A stretch of DNA of 32,472 nucleotides from Desulfuromonadales bacterium. GTDB taxonomy: Bacteria > Desulfobacterota > Desulfuromonadia > Desulfuromonadales > Geopsychrobacteraceae. Under the pieces are notes generated by a model that saw only the letters and a program-made list of their open reading frames with translations, searched no databases and had not been told where the DNA came from. A program made the translations under genes and the position numbers. Numbering within the stretch: position 1 is the first letter of the stretch; every line of letters starts with the position of its first letter. The DNA lies in NCBI GenBank assembly GCA_016931615.1, contig JAFGEL010000003.1, positions 1 to 32,472 of the forward strand. Reading direction: 5' to 3'. Shown here piece by piece: positions 25,187 to 32,472 of this stretch.

Positions 25187-25690
25187 ATGGCTGAAGAAGC
25201 GACTCTCACTGCTGTCGACAATGAAGATACCCAGAAAGACAAGTACCTGACCTTTCACCTGGCAGGAGAAGATTACGGTATTGAAATCCAGTTCGTCATC
25301 GAAATCATCGGCATTCAATCGATTACCGACGTTCCGGATATGCCGGCATTTATTCGAGGCGTCATCAACCTGCGCGGGAAAGTTATCCCGGTCATGGATG
25401 TGCGTGCCCGGTTCGGCCTTGAAGATCGTGAATATGATGACCGCACCTGCATCATCGTCGTCAACATTGATGGCACTGAAGTCGGCTTGGTGGTTGATGA
25501 GGTCAGCGAAGTCGCCGATATTCCTGAAGCCAATGTCGAACCTGCACCGCGCACGAGCAAAAACAATGACAACAGCTACATCCAGGGGATGGGCAAGATC
25601 AACAATGATGTCAAGATCCTGCTCGATGTTCACAAACTGCTGTTCAGTGGCGAAATGCAGGATATCGCCGCAACTATGGAAGAGCAATAG
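25187..25690 (+). CDS. cheW: Chemotaxis coupling protein CheW
   Basis: A 167-residue single CheW domain that bridges receptors and CheA. Typical segments are KYLTFHLAGEDYGIEIQFV, the receptor-binding region FIRGVINLRGKVIPVMDVR, and EVGLVVDEVSEVADI. A ~25-residue acidic tail (LLFSGEMQDIAATMEEQ) follows. GGAGG precedes the ATG. It is second in the operon and the only stand-alone CheW in the window. Confidence 0.95.
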   Translation: MAEEATLTAVDNEDTQKDKYLTFHLAGEDYGIEIQFVIEIIGIQSITDVPDMPAFIRGVINLRGKVIPVMDVRARFGLEDREYDDRTCIIVVNIDGTEVGLVVDEVSEVADIPEANVEPAPRTSKNNDNSYIQGMGKINNDVKILLDVHKLLFSGEMQDIAATMEEQ

Positions 25691-25741
25691 AGATCTAACG
25701 GCATGAATATGAGCGCCCAGCAACAGCATCAGGGAAACAGC

Positions 25742-26572
25742 ATGATGGCGATTTCAGATAACGAATTCGCCCAGTTGCGTGACCTGATCCAGAACCGTTT
25801 CGGAATCAATCTGACGGAGCAGAAGCGCTCTCTTCTGGTTGGCCGGCTGCAGAAGCTGATGCGTCAACTCAACCTGCCGACCTTTGCCTCTTATTACGAT
25901 TACCTGCGCAACGACAAAACCGAGGGGTCTTTGAGTGATCTGGTTGACCTGATTTCAACCAACCACACCTATTTTAACCGTGAGAAGGATCATTTCGATT
26001 ATTTCTCCAGAACAGCGTTGCCTCAAACCATTGAAAAACTCAAAAAAGAAAACCGCAAGGACCTGCGCATCTGGTGCGCCGGCTGCTCTACCGGAGAAGA
26101 GCCCTACACCCTGCTGATGTTGATGATGGAGTACCTGGGCGCTGAGTACAGCTCATGGGACGCCGGCATTCTGGCCACCGACATTTCTGATCGGGCTTTG
26201 TCAATTGCCCGACGTGGAACTTATGCCGCTGATCGCGTCATGCAACTGCCCGAAACTTTGCGGCGGAAATATTTCACTGCGGCCGGAGCCGACGAGATGG
26301 CCGTGATCGACAAAGTCAAGCGCGAAGCGACCTTCAGGCGCTTCAATCTGATGAACACCACCTTTCCGTTCAAAAAACCGTTTCAAATGATTTTCTGCCG
26401 CAACGTCATGATTTATTTTGATCAACCGACACGCGAAGCGCTTGTCAGCCGTTATCACCAGTTTACCGAGCCGGGTGGATACCTGTTTATCGGTCATTCT
26501 GAGACACTGGGACGCAGCCAGTCACTCTACCGCTACCTGATGCCGGCCTTGTACCAGAAAGGGGAACTTTAA
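25742..26572 (+). CDS. cheR: Chemoreceptor methyltransferase CheR
   Basis: A 276-residue SAM-dependent glutamate methyltransferase for chemoreceptors. The N-terminal helical domain includes ISTNHTYFNRE (71-81). The SAM site is WCAGCSTGEEPYT (111-123), and IFCRNVMIYFD and YLFIGHSETL are further family motifs. The frame also has an ATG at 25703, thirteen codons earlier. The ATG at 25742 is preferred because AGGG stands seven nt before it and homologues begin close to the ISDNEF segment. The stop overlaps the cheB start (TAATG), indicating translational coupling. Neither receptor here has a CheR-binding pentapeptide, so methylation would be tether-independent. Confidence 0.92.
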   Translation: MMAISDNEFAQLRDLIQNRFGINLTEQKRSLLVGRLQKLMRQLNLPTFASYYDYLRNDKTEGSLSDLVDLISTNHTYFNREKDHFDYFSRTALPQTIEKLKKENRKDLRIWCAGCSTGEEPYTLLMLMMEYLGAEYSSWDAGILATDISDRALSIARRGTYAADRVMQLPETLRRKYFTAAGADEMAVIDKVKREATFRRFNLMNTTFPFKKPFQMIFCRNVMIYFDQPTREALVSRYHQFTEPGGYLFIGHSETLGRSQSLYRYLMPALYQKGEL

Positions 26573-27630
26573 TGGCTCGTGCTGTCCGTGTTCTGATTGT
26601 TGACGACTCCGCTCTGGTCCGCAACATTCTCAGCCAGGGGCTGGCTCTCGATCCGGGTATTGAGGTCGTCGGCACAGCCTCTGATCCCTATATCGCCCGC
26701 GATAAAATTATCGAGCTGCAGCCCGACGTCCTCACTCTTGACGTGGAAATGCCGCGCATGGACGGCGTCGCTTTTCTGCGCAAACTGATGCCGCAGTTCC
26801 CGGTACCGGTGGTCATGGTCAGCTCACTCACCCAACGCGGCAAACAGATCACCATGGAGGCGCTGGATGCCGGTGCTGTAGACTTTGTCGCCAAGCCGAC
26901 CAGCAATGTCGCCTCTGGACTCAATGCCATGCTCATGGAGCTCCGCTCCAAGGTTAAAATTGCTGCCACCGCAAATGTCTCCCACTGGAAAGGGAAACGC
27001 CCGGCCGCTGCCGTTCAGGCTCCGGTTGCGACATCCTCGGCATTGGCGGAATCCACCGATAAAGTCATCGCCATCGGAGCCTCGACCGGCGGAACGGAAG
27101 CGATTCGCCGCGTGATTGAAAAATTTCCGGCGACAACCGCAGGAACCGTTATTGTTCAACACATGCCGGGGGGTTTCACCAAGATGTTTTCCGATCGCCT
27201 CAATCAACTCTGCGCAATGCAGGTCAAAGAAGCGGAGCACGGCGATCGTGTCAGGGCGGGCTTGATCCTCATTGCCCCCGGCGGCAAGCAACTTGAAATT
27301 GTCCGCTCGGGCGGTTTCTATCAGGTCCGGCTCGGAGGTGAGGAGAAGGTCAGCGGCCATTGTCCTTCCGTCGATGTCATGATGAACTCGGTTGCCAGAC
27401 ATGTCGGAGCCAATGCGGTCGGTGCCATGCTGACCGGAATGGGTCAGGATGGTGCCCAGGGGATGCTGGCCATGCGCCAGGCGGGAGCACGGTGCATTGC
27501 CCAGGACGAGGCGTCCTCCGTGGTTTTCGGCATGCCGAAGGTTGCCTTTGAGAAGGGTGGCGCAGAACGCTTGGTGCCGTTGGAAAATATAGCGCAGTCC
27601 CTTTTAAGCTTTATCTCGGAGAAAAGATAA
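26572..27630 (+). CDS. cheB: Protein-glutamate methylesterase/deamidase CheB
   Basis: A 352-residue response regulator. The N-terminal receiver has acidic D11/D12, phospho-acceptor D57 (LTLDVEMPRMDG) and Lys in VAKPTS. A linker leads to the C-terminal methylesterase with the catalytic triad S171 (AIGASTGG), H197 (QHMPGG) and D293 (MGQDG). It removes receptor methyl groups when phosphorylated by CheA, opposing CheR. Its start overlaps the cheR stop and its stop TAA directly abuts the cheD ATG. Confidence 0.96.
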   Translation: MARAVRVLIVDDSALVRNILSQGLALDPGIEVVGTASDPYIARDKIIELQPDVLTLDVEMPRMDGVAFLRKLMPQFPVPVVMVSSLTQRGKQITMEALDAGAVDFVAKPTSNVASGLNAMLMELRSKVKIAATANVSHWKGKRPAAAVQAPVATSSALAESTDKVIAIGASTGGTEAIRRVIEKFPATTAGTVIVQHMPGGFTKMFSDRLNQLCAMQVKEAEHGDRVRAGLILIAPGGKQLEIVRSGGFYQVRLGGEEKVSGHCPSVDVMMNSVARHVGANAVGAMLTGMGQDGAQGMLAMRQAGARCIAQDEASSVVFGMPKVAFEKGGAERLVPLENIAQSLLSFISEKR

Positions 27631-28119
27631 ATGGGCCAGATCGTTTTAGGGGTCGGCGATTACGGTGCGTCCAGAACGCCGGGTGACGATGTCAAAACCT
27701 TTGCTCTCGGTTCCTGCGTCTCGGTGATCTTTCTCGACCCGAAGACCCGGACTGTCGGCATGGCCCACGTTGCATTACCCGACTCATCGATCAACAAGGT
27801 TAAAGCTGCAGAAAAACCAGGTTATTTTGCCGACACAGCCATCCCGGCACTGCTGGAGCTGATGAGTCAACATGGCTGTGACAAACGCGGCAAAGGCATG
27901 GTCGTTAAGCTCTGTGGCGGGGCAAATGTCATGGATACCAATGATACGTTCCAGATCGGCAAGCGTAACGCTCTGGCGATTAAAAAGGTCCTCTGGTCTT
28001 TCGGCATGGGTGCCGTTGCAGAAGATCTCGGGGGGAATTTCAGCCGTACCGTATCGATCTCGGTCTCAGCCGGTCAGGTGACGCTCAGCTCCCCCGGAAA
28101 ACCGAATTGGCAGCTTTAG
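27631..28119 (+). CDS. cheD: Chemoreceptor glutamine deamidase CheD
   Basis: A 162-residue CheD. Thr23, Cys29 (LGSCV) and His46 (MAHVALPDS) occur at the same mutual spacing as the Thr21/Cys27/His44 triad of Thermotoga CheD. The later KLCGGANVM and IGKRNALAI segments are conserved. It deamidates receptor glutamines and, in Bacillus and Thermotoga, partners the CheC phosphatase, which fits the CheC/CheX-like genes downstream. It is flush with cheB and 10 nt before the HDOD gene. Confidence 0.95.
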   Translation: MGQIVLGVGDYGASRTPGDDVKTFALGSCVSVIFLDPKTRTVGMAHVALPDSSINKVKAAEKPGYFADTAIPALLELMSQHGCDKRGKGMVVKLCGGANVMDTNDTFQIGKRNALAIKKVLWSFGMGAVAEDLGGNFSRTVSISVSAGQVTLSSPGKPNWQL

Positions 28120-28129
28120 GAGATTCGCC

Positions 28130-29008
28130 ATGGTGAAAAAAATGAGTCGGGAAAAGCTGCTTCAGGTTGTTCAATCGGTTCCAATGCTTTCCCCCAGTGC
28201 CGGTCGCCTGATGCAAATCACGGCACAGCCGGACCATGACCTTGAGGAAGTCATCAACCTGGTTAAAACCGATGCAAATTTAACCGCCCGGGTATTGAGA
28301 GTCGTCAACTCGGCGGCCTTTGGGTTAGTCAACCAGGTCACGTCTATCGACCGCGCCGTAGCCTATCTGGGTGAACGCATCATCATCAGCATCGCTGTCG
28401 GCGATTGCGCCGGGAAGTTATTCAACAAGGAACTGTCCGGTTACGAAGCTGCCGGAGGCGATCTTTGGAAACATGATTTGCGTACGGCTATCGCCGCCAG
28501 AGAAGTCGTCGCTCAAAGCGGAGCCGACATCAATTCGGAATTAGCTTTTACGGCCGGACTGCTGCACGACATCGGCAAAGCCATCATGTCTGACTATTTA
28601 CAGGGGAGTGTTCCCGAGGCCGTGGAAATGATTACTCGAGAAGACAGCCTTGACTATCTGGATGCAGAGGAACAGCTGGTTGGATTTGACCACACACGGG
28701 CCGGTTATGAATTAGCCAGAGCATGGAAACTCCCTGAAGATTTTGCCGAAGTGATTCTCAACCATCACGAACCGGCAAAGGCCGATGAAAAATACCGGGC
28801 ACTGGTCTACGCCGTGCACCTGGGTGACAATATCGCCATGATGGGCGGTTTCGGCACAGGAGCCGACAGCATGCGCTACAAGCTGGATCCGGGCTACACA
28901 GAATACATTCATATCAGCCCGAATACGCTCGCAAATATCATGCTGACCGTCGACATAGAATTCGAAAAACTGGAAGAGTCTTTTTCCGGCTCGGGAGATA
29001 AAAACTGA
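28130..29008 (+). CDS. HDOD-domain signalling protein in the che operon
   Basis: A 292-residue protein that is almost entirely one HDOD domain: ANLTARVLRVVNSAAFGLVNQVTS (about 49-72), then VAYLGERIIISIAV. Unlike the HDOD-GGDEF protein elsewhere in the window, it keeps HD residues: LLHDIGK (H146, D147), H115 upstream, and later FDHTRAGYELA and LNHHEPA, which are the places of HD-hydrolase metal ligands. It may therefore have phosphohydrolase activity or be a scaffold; function is not known. AGGAG precedes the ATG. Its TGA overlaps the ATG of the following CheY-like gene, so it is firmly part of this operon. Confidence 0.9.
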   Translation: MVKKMSREKLLQVVQSVPMLSPSAGRLMQITAQPDHDLEEVINLVKTDANLTARVLRVVNSAAFGLVNQVTSIDRAVAYLGERIIISIAVGDCAGKLFNKELSGYEAAGGDLWKHDLRTAIAAREVVAQSGADINSELAFTAGLLHDIGKAIMSDYLQGSVPEAVEMITREDSLDYLDAEEQLVGFDHTRAGYELARAWKLPEDFAEVILNHHEPAKADEKYRALVYAVHLGDNIAMMGGFGTGADSMRYKLDPGYTEYIHISPNTLANIMLTVDIEFEKLEESFSGSGDKN

Positions 29009-29382
29009 TGAAACGGATAATTATCGCGGACGATTCGGCAACCGCCCGTATGTTTATCATACGCTGCCTGCAGATCATAGGCCTGGGAGATGCCGAAATG
29101 ATCGAGGTCGAACATGGCAAAGAAGCCCTTGCGGCAGCCAAAAAGCAGCCGGTTGACCTGCTGCTGACCGATTTGAACATGCCGGTCATGGACGGGGAAA
29201 CGCTGGTGAAATGGGTCAAGGCCAGCCCTAAACTGTGTGATCTTCCAGTCATTGTTATCACCAGTGCGGGCAATCCGGCCAAAGAAGCACATCTGATGGA
29301 GTTAGGCGCACATCGTGTTCTCAACAAACCGGTCTCTCCCCCGATGATGATGGATGCTCTTGCGGACTTTATTGAAGAGTGA
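29008..29382 (+). CDS. CheY-like single-domain response regulator
   Basis: A 124-residue stand-alone receiver. It has acidic D8/D9, phospho-acceptor D55 (LLTDLNMPVMDG), T85 or S86 in VITSAG, and K107 in LNKPVSP. There is no output domain. It is coupled to the HDOD gene by a TGATG overlap, so the HDOD protein is a possible partner. It is clearly different from the second receiver at 29945, so the two probably have distinct targets. Confidence 0.93.
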   Translation: MKRIIIADDSATARMFIIRCLQIIGLGDAEMIEVEHGKEALAAAKKQPVDLLLTDLNMPVMDGETLVKWVKASPKLCDLPVIVITSAGNPAKEAHLMELGAHRVLNKPVSPPMMMDALADFIEE

Positions 29383-29414
29383 CTCAATCTTTATAAACAC
29401 CAAGGAGTTGTTAA

Positions 29415-29888
29415 ATGAACCATAAACCGCTTCATGAGGCAATGCTCAACGCAGTCAGACAGACCCTCGAGAATATGGCTTTCATGGAAATCATGGAAGG
29501 CGACCAGGACTATGAAATCCCCGTTGATGAGGCTGCATGGACCAGCATGTTGATTCATGATCCGGTTCAGGGGGAAGTTCGTCTGGCCATGCCAAAGGCG
29601 GTGTTAAAAAAATTGACCGGAAACATTTTCGGCCTTAACGAAGATGAGATCACTGAAAACCAGATGAATGACATCATCAATGAACTGCTCAACACCATAG
29701 CCGGACTGTTCATGACCAATCTGCTCCCCGATGAGCAGGAATACCAGTTAGGTTTGCCGGAATTGGGCGAAGAGGAATTACCGGAGGTCGATACAGATAC
29801 AATTGTCTGGAAACTGATGACCAGCGATGAAGAACCCCTGCATCTTTTTGCCTCCGGAGCTTCTCTTGTCGCATTGAAATCAAATTAA
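29415..29888 (+). CDS. CheX/CheC-like protein (ExxN motif)
   Basis: A 157-residue small protein. The central helix DIINELLNTIAGLF carries the E-x2-N-x3-G signature (E90, N93, G97) of CheC/CheX/FliY CheY-P phosphatases. The N-terminal half (AWTSMLIHDPVQGEVRLAMP) and following strands fit a CheX-like fold, but similarity is low and the acidic C-terminal part (LGEEELPEVDTDTIVWKLM) is distinctive. It is inferred to bind or dephosphorylate a neighbouring CheY. A clear AAGGAG precedes the ATG. It lies between the two receiver genes. Confidence 0.72.
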   Translation: MNHKPLHEAMLNAVRQTLENMAFMEIMEGDQDYEIPVDEAAWTSMLIHDPVQGEVRLAMPKAVLKKLTGNIFGLNEDEITENQMNDIINELLNTIAGLFMTNLLPDEQEYQLGLPELGEEELPEVDTDTIVWKLMTSDEEPLHLFASGASLVALKSN

Positions 29889-29944
29889 AATTGGTAGGCA
29901 TTTTTTAATCATTACAGATTCTCTATTCAGAAGGAGTAAAAACC

Positions 29945-30316
29945 ATGGGTAAAACAGTCCTGATTGTCGATGATTCCAACACCATGCGTAAAATTGTTTC
30001 GCGTGCCCTGCGCCAGGCCGGCATTGACTTTGATACCATCCTGGAAGCCGGAGACGGCCAGGAAGCCCTCACCGTCCTGGGGGCTAACAAAGTTGATGTT
30101 GTTCTCAGTGATATCAACATGCCCAACATGACCGGTCTGGAATTTCTCAAAGCAAAAGCCGAAGATGCCGCAATCAAAGATATTCCCGTCGTCATGATAT
30201 CAACGGAAACCGGGGCGGACATCATTGACGAAGCAAAATCCTACGGTGCAAAAGGGGCCATCAAAAAGCCCTTTACCCCCGAACTGATCAACGAAACTCT
30301 TGGAGCTTTGCTCTAG
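29945..30316 (+). CDS. cheY: Chemotaxis response regulator CheY
   Basis: A 123-residue stand-alone receiver. It has D9/D10, phospho-acceptor D56 (LSDINMPNMTG), S86/T87 in MISTET and K108 in IKKPFTP. AAGGAG stands before the ATG. It is the closer of the two receivers to classical chemotaxis CheY and is followed by three CheX-type genes that are candidates to dephosphorylate it. Confidence 0.93.
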   Translation: MGKTVLIVDDSNTMRKIVSRALRQAGIDFDTILEAGDGQEALTVLGANKVDVVLSDINMPNMTGLEFLKAKAEDAAIKDIPVVMISTETGADIIDEAKSYGAKGAIKKPFTPELINETLGALL

Positions 30317-30343
30317 TCATCAGCGAAACAGATCAAGATGCTG

Positions 30344-30372
30344 ACCTGATGAGCCTTGGCGGCTCATCAGGT
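30344..30372 (+). promoter_or_regulatory. Perfect 12-bp stem-loop ahead of the CheX gene
   Basis: ACCTGATGAGCC (30344-30355) pairs perfectly with GGCTCATCAGGT (30361-30372) around the loop TTGGC. The stem ends 4 nt before the AAGGAGG (30377-30383) of the next gene. No T-run follows, so it is unlikely to terminate. A role in mRNA processing, stability or ribosome access is possible. Confidence 0.65.
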
Positions 30373-30388
30373 TATCAAGGAGGCCTTC

Positions 30389-30850
30389 GTGGACCACGCA
30401 CAGCACATTATCGAATCAACCCAGGAAATCTTCTCCAGCATGATCATGCTGGATGTGACTCCCGGCGAACCATTCAAGCGCAACAATGAAGCTTTGACCA
30501 ACAGCATCTCCGGCATCATCGGCATGGCTGGAGCGACAAAGGGACTTCTGGCCATCCACCTGCCGGAAAAATCAGCCCTGGCGGTTACAACCGCCTTCCT
30601 GGGCATGGATGTCGACAGTATTGATGAAGATGTCCGCGATGCCGTCGGGGAACTGGCCAACATGCTCGGCGGCAGCCTGAAAGCAGTTCTCGATCCGAAC
30701 GGGAGTGAGATTCAGTTATCAATGCCTTCCGCCATACATGGCGAAGAATACTCGGTTGATTGCCTTGCCGGGGCCAAGACCATAACGGTTCCATTTCAGT
30801 TTGATGACCACAGCTTCACGGTCGAATTGCAGCTTCGTCAGGAAGATTAA
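30389..30850 (+). CDS. cheX: Chemotaxis protein CheX (CheY-P phosphatase type)
   Basis: A 153-residue CheX-domain protein. The phosphatase helix VGELANMLGGSLK carries E88, N91 and G95. The N-terminus HIIESTQEIFSSMIMLDVTPGEP is typical of the family. The frame could open at a TTG at 30356, but that codon sits in a hairpin loop. The GTG at 30389 has a full AAGGAGG five nt upstream and makes the N-terminus line up residue for residue with the next gene's product. It is a paralogue of the gene at 30883. Expected role: accelerate CheY dephosphorylation. Confidence 0.85.
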   Translation: MDHAQHIIESTQEIFSSMIMLDVTPGEPFKRNNEALTNSISGIIGMAGATKGLLAIHLPEKSALAVTTAFLGMDVDSIDEDVRDAVGELANMLGGSLKAVLDPNGSEIQLSMPSAIHGEEYSVDCLAGAKTITVPFQFDDHSFTVELQLRQED

Positions 30851-30882
30851 ATTTCCTCCCACAAAACAAATCAGGAAAAGCT

Positions 30883-31341
30883 GTGGAATTTGCTAAAAAA
30901 ATTACCGAATCAGCCGAAGAGATCTTCAGCACCATGATTTTTATGAATGTCACCGCTGGCTCTCCCATGGAAGAAGGCAAAGAAGATCTGGGATGTCATG
31001 TTTCAGCGGTGATCGGTCTGACCGGTGACTTGACTGCCATGTTGGGGATTCATTGTCCTGAACAGGTTGGGCTGGGCATTTCGGGTGCCATGCTGGGAAT
31101 GGAATTGAACGAAATCGATGCCGATGTCAAAGATGCACTCGGCGAAATCGCCAACATGGTGGCCGGAGGCCTCAAAGAAAGATTTTCCAGGGAAAATATC
31201 AAGCTGGAATTGGCAATTCCGACCACGGTCGCAGGGAAATCATATACCATCTCTTCCCCGACACGCAGTAATCGAATTGTCATTCCTTTCAGTGTCGAGC
31301 AGGGACATTTTTTTATCGAGATAAAATACAATCTCACGTAG
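30883..31341 (+). CDS. cheX: Chemotaxis protein CheX, second paralogue
   Basis: A 152-residue CheX-domain protein starting with GTG, AGGA about 6-7 nt upstream. E88, N91 and G95 (LGEIANMVAGGLK) occupy exactly the same residue numbers as in the preceding gene, and the N-termini match (ITESAEEIFSTMIFMNVTAGSP). The two arose by duplication and then diverged: the central sheet and C-terminus differ clearly. It lies 32 nt after its paralogue and 35 nt before the two-domain relative. Confidence 0.85.
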   Translation: MEFAKKITESAEEIFSTMIFMNVTAGSPMEEGKEDLGCHVSAVIGLTGDLTAMLGIHCPEQVGLGISGAMLGMELNEIDADVKDALGEIANMVAGGLKERFSRENIKLELAIPTTVAGKSYTISSPTRSNRIVIPFSVEQGHFFIEIKYNLT

Positions 31342-31376
31342 CCCGCTGACGACACGTTCATTTCGACGAGGGTATC

Positions 31377-32472
31377 TTGGATCAACGGGCTGTTATCGAT
31401 GTCATCTGTAAATCAGGTTTGGAAAACCTGGCCGGCGAGATAGGTGCTCTTCTCGGACAGGATCTCACCTGCTCCGATATCCAACTCAACCTCATCACAA
31501 AAACCGACCTGTTCGCCAACCCCGGTCGCGAAAAAACAGCTCTGACCAGAATGACCGTCAGCGGCGATAGAGACGGCAACTGTTATCTCCTGACCCGCAT
31601 GTCCAGCGCAGCCATTCTCGGTGGAACCTTGATCATGCTGCCTCAGGACATGATCGAAGAGAACGCTCAAAGCGGCAAGCTGGACGGCGAACTGAATGAT
31701 GCATTCGGGGAAGTCGCGAACATCATTGCCGGCGTCTTTACTCAGGCCTTCGTTGATAAATACAAAAAAACCCTCCGTTTCATCAAAAACAGCGTTGAAG
31801 ATCTGATTCCGACAAAAATTGATCCGGACAGTGACGCTCCATTTGCTCCGGGTAACTATTACGTTGCCGGATGCAAAATGAAAGTTGGAGATAGAGATCT
31901 CGGCCCATTGGAATTTGTTGTTCCTGCCGCTGTCTTTGAATTGGAAGAAAAACCGGAAGAGCCGATCACCACGAACGACACGGCAACACCTGAGCAGACT
32001 TCGCAAGCACAACAAAAGCCCATTGAAGCAGAATCCGACTCTTCACCAAAGCCGGAGTCACCAGCACCCAAAGCAGAGCCTGAAACACCTGAAGCACCTG
32101 CCAAACCGGCGAAGCCGCCATTTGCGGACGCAAAAAAACTGACTGATGTTGTCTTTAACGCGACGATCGCCCAGGCCGGTGAAGAAGTCGGTGCGCTGCT
32201 TGGGCATCCTCTGAAATGTGATGACATTCAACTGGTGATGACCAGCAAGGCGGACTTTTTCTCAAATCACTGCCTGGAAAAATCGATCCTGACTCACATG
32301 AAAGTTACCGGGGATAAAGAAGGCCTCGGTTATATGTTGATCCAAGTCCCTGATGCTGTCGTTCTGGGCGGTACCCTGATCATGCTTCCGCATGATCAGA
32401 TCGAGGAGCAGCGAACGGCAGGTGATTTTGAAGGTGAGGTGGCCGATTCTTTCGGTGAAATTGCCAACATCC
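31377..32472 (+). CDS. Two-domain CheC/CheX-like protein, 3' end outside window
   Basis: 365 codons are visible and the frame is still open at the right edge. The first start codon after an in-frame stop (31347) is a TTG at 31377 with GAGGG just upstream. The protein contains two copies of one domain, about residues 1-185 and 250-365+. Both have GALLG..L.C.DIQL, a GD..G..Y segment, LGGTLIMLP.D.IEE and an ExxNxxxG-type helix (E112, N115, G119 in GEVANIIAG; E361, N364 in GEIANI). They are joined by a ~60-residue Pro/Glu/Ala/Thr-rich linker (about 190-250). It is inferred to be a CheC/CheX-family CheY-P phosphatase or receiver-binding protein. The tandem format with a long flexible linker is unusual. 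Confidence 0.78.
   Translation, partial: MDQRAVIDVICKSGLENLAGEIGALLGQDLTCSDIQLNLITKTDLFANPGREKTALTRMTVSGDRDGNCYLLTRMSSAAILGGTLIMLPQDMIEENAQSGKLDGELNDAFGEVANIIAGVFTQAFVDKYKKTLRFIKNSVEDLIPTKIDPDSDAPFAPGNYYVAGCKMKVGDRDLGPLEFVVPAAVFELEEKPEEPITTNDTATPEQTSQAQQKPIEAESDSSPKPESPAPKAEPETPEAPAKPAKPPFADAKKLTDVVFNATIAQAGEEVGALLGHPLKCDDIQLVMTSKADFFSNHCLEKSILTHMKVTGDKEGLGYMLIQVPDAVVLGGTLIMLPHDQIEEQRTAGDFEGEVADSFGEIANI

Noticed and set aside
1-32472. CRISPR arrays, tRNA/rRNA genes, integrases or prophage genes
   Set aside because: None was recognised. The repeats present are dispersed palindromes, not direct repeats with spacers.

Overview
The window looks like chromosome of a Desulfuromonadales-type deltaproteobacterium (Geobacter/Desulfuromonas/Pelobacter relatives). 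This is an inference from several things together: a chemoreceptor with a periplasmic c-type heme motif, a hemerythrin-tailed chemoreceptor, a chemotaxis operon rich in CheX-like proteins, a DnaA-C-like tail on a REP-associated transposase, and dispersed palindromic intergenic repeats. No rRNA, tRNA, CRISPR array or complete IS element was seen.

Layout. (1) 1-1.75 kb is an accessory edge: the C-terminal part of a RAYT-type transposase, then a leftward XRE antitoxin / AbiEii-type nucleotidyltransferase toxin pair with its own promoter. (2) 1.8-4.5 kb: an ABC-F ATPase (uup) and, convergent to it, a voltage-gated-type K+ channel with a C-terminal zinc ribbon. (3) 4.5-11.6 kb, all leftward: an SDR and a LarA-type nickel racemase, an HDOD-GGDEF protein, and the FAD and Fe-S subunits of a GlcD/GlcF-type 2-hydroxyacid oxidase. 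LarA beside GlcD/GlcF suggests lactate racemisation followed by D-lactate (or glycolate) oxidation. Three copies of one ~180-195 bp palindromic, MITE-like repeat sit in three successive gaps here. (4) 11.7-18 kb is housekeeping: ilvE with a clear terminator, a TPM-domain lipoprotein candidate that overlaps tail-to-tail with a GT2 glycosyltransferase, a ~580 bp hairpin-rich non-coding interval, miaA, and divergently pcnB.

(5) 18.2 kb to the right edge is a large rightward chemosensory locus. Two receptors with near-identical signalling domains but different sensors come first. One has a periplasmic CxxCH (c-heme) domain. The other has a duplicated periplasmic CZB-like domain and a C-terminal cytoplasmic hemerythrin. 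A compact operon follows: cheA (two Hpt domains, no clear P2), cheW, cheR, cheB, cheD, an HDOD protein, a CheY-like receiver, a CheX-like protein, cheY, two paralogous CheX proteins, and a protein with two CheC/CheX-like domains joined by a Pro/Glu/Ala-rich linker that runs off the window. Many junctions are TAATG/TGATG overlaps or gaps under 75 nt.

The most interesting content is this last region. It reads as a redox/oxygen/NO (and possibly zinc) sensing chemotaxis-type pathway in which inputs are split between heme and hemerythrin receptors and at least five ExxN phosphatase-type motifs face only two stand-alone receivers. No flagellar or pilus genes are visible, so the output is not decided by this window.
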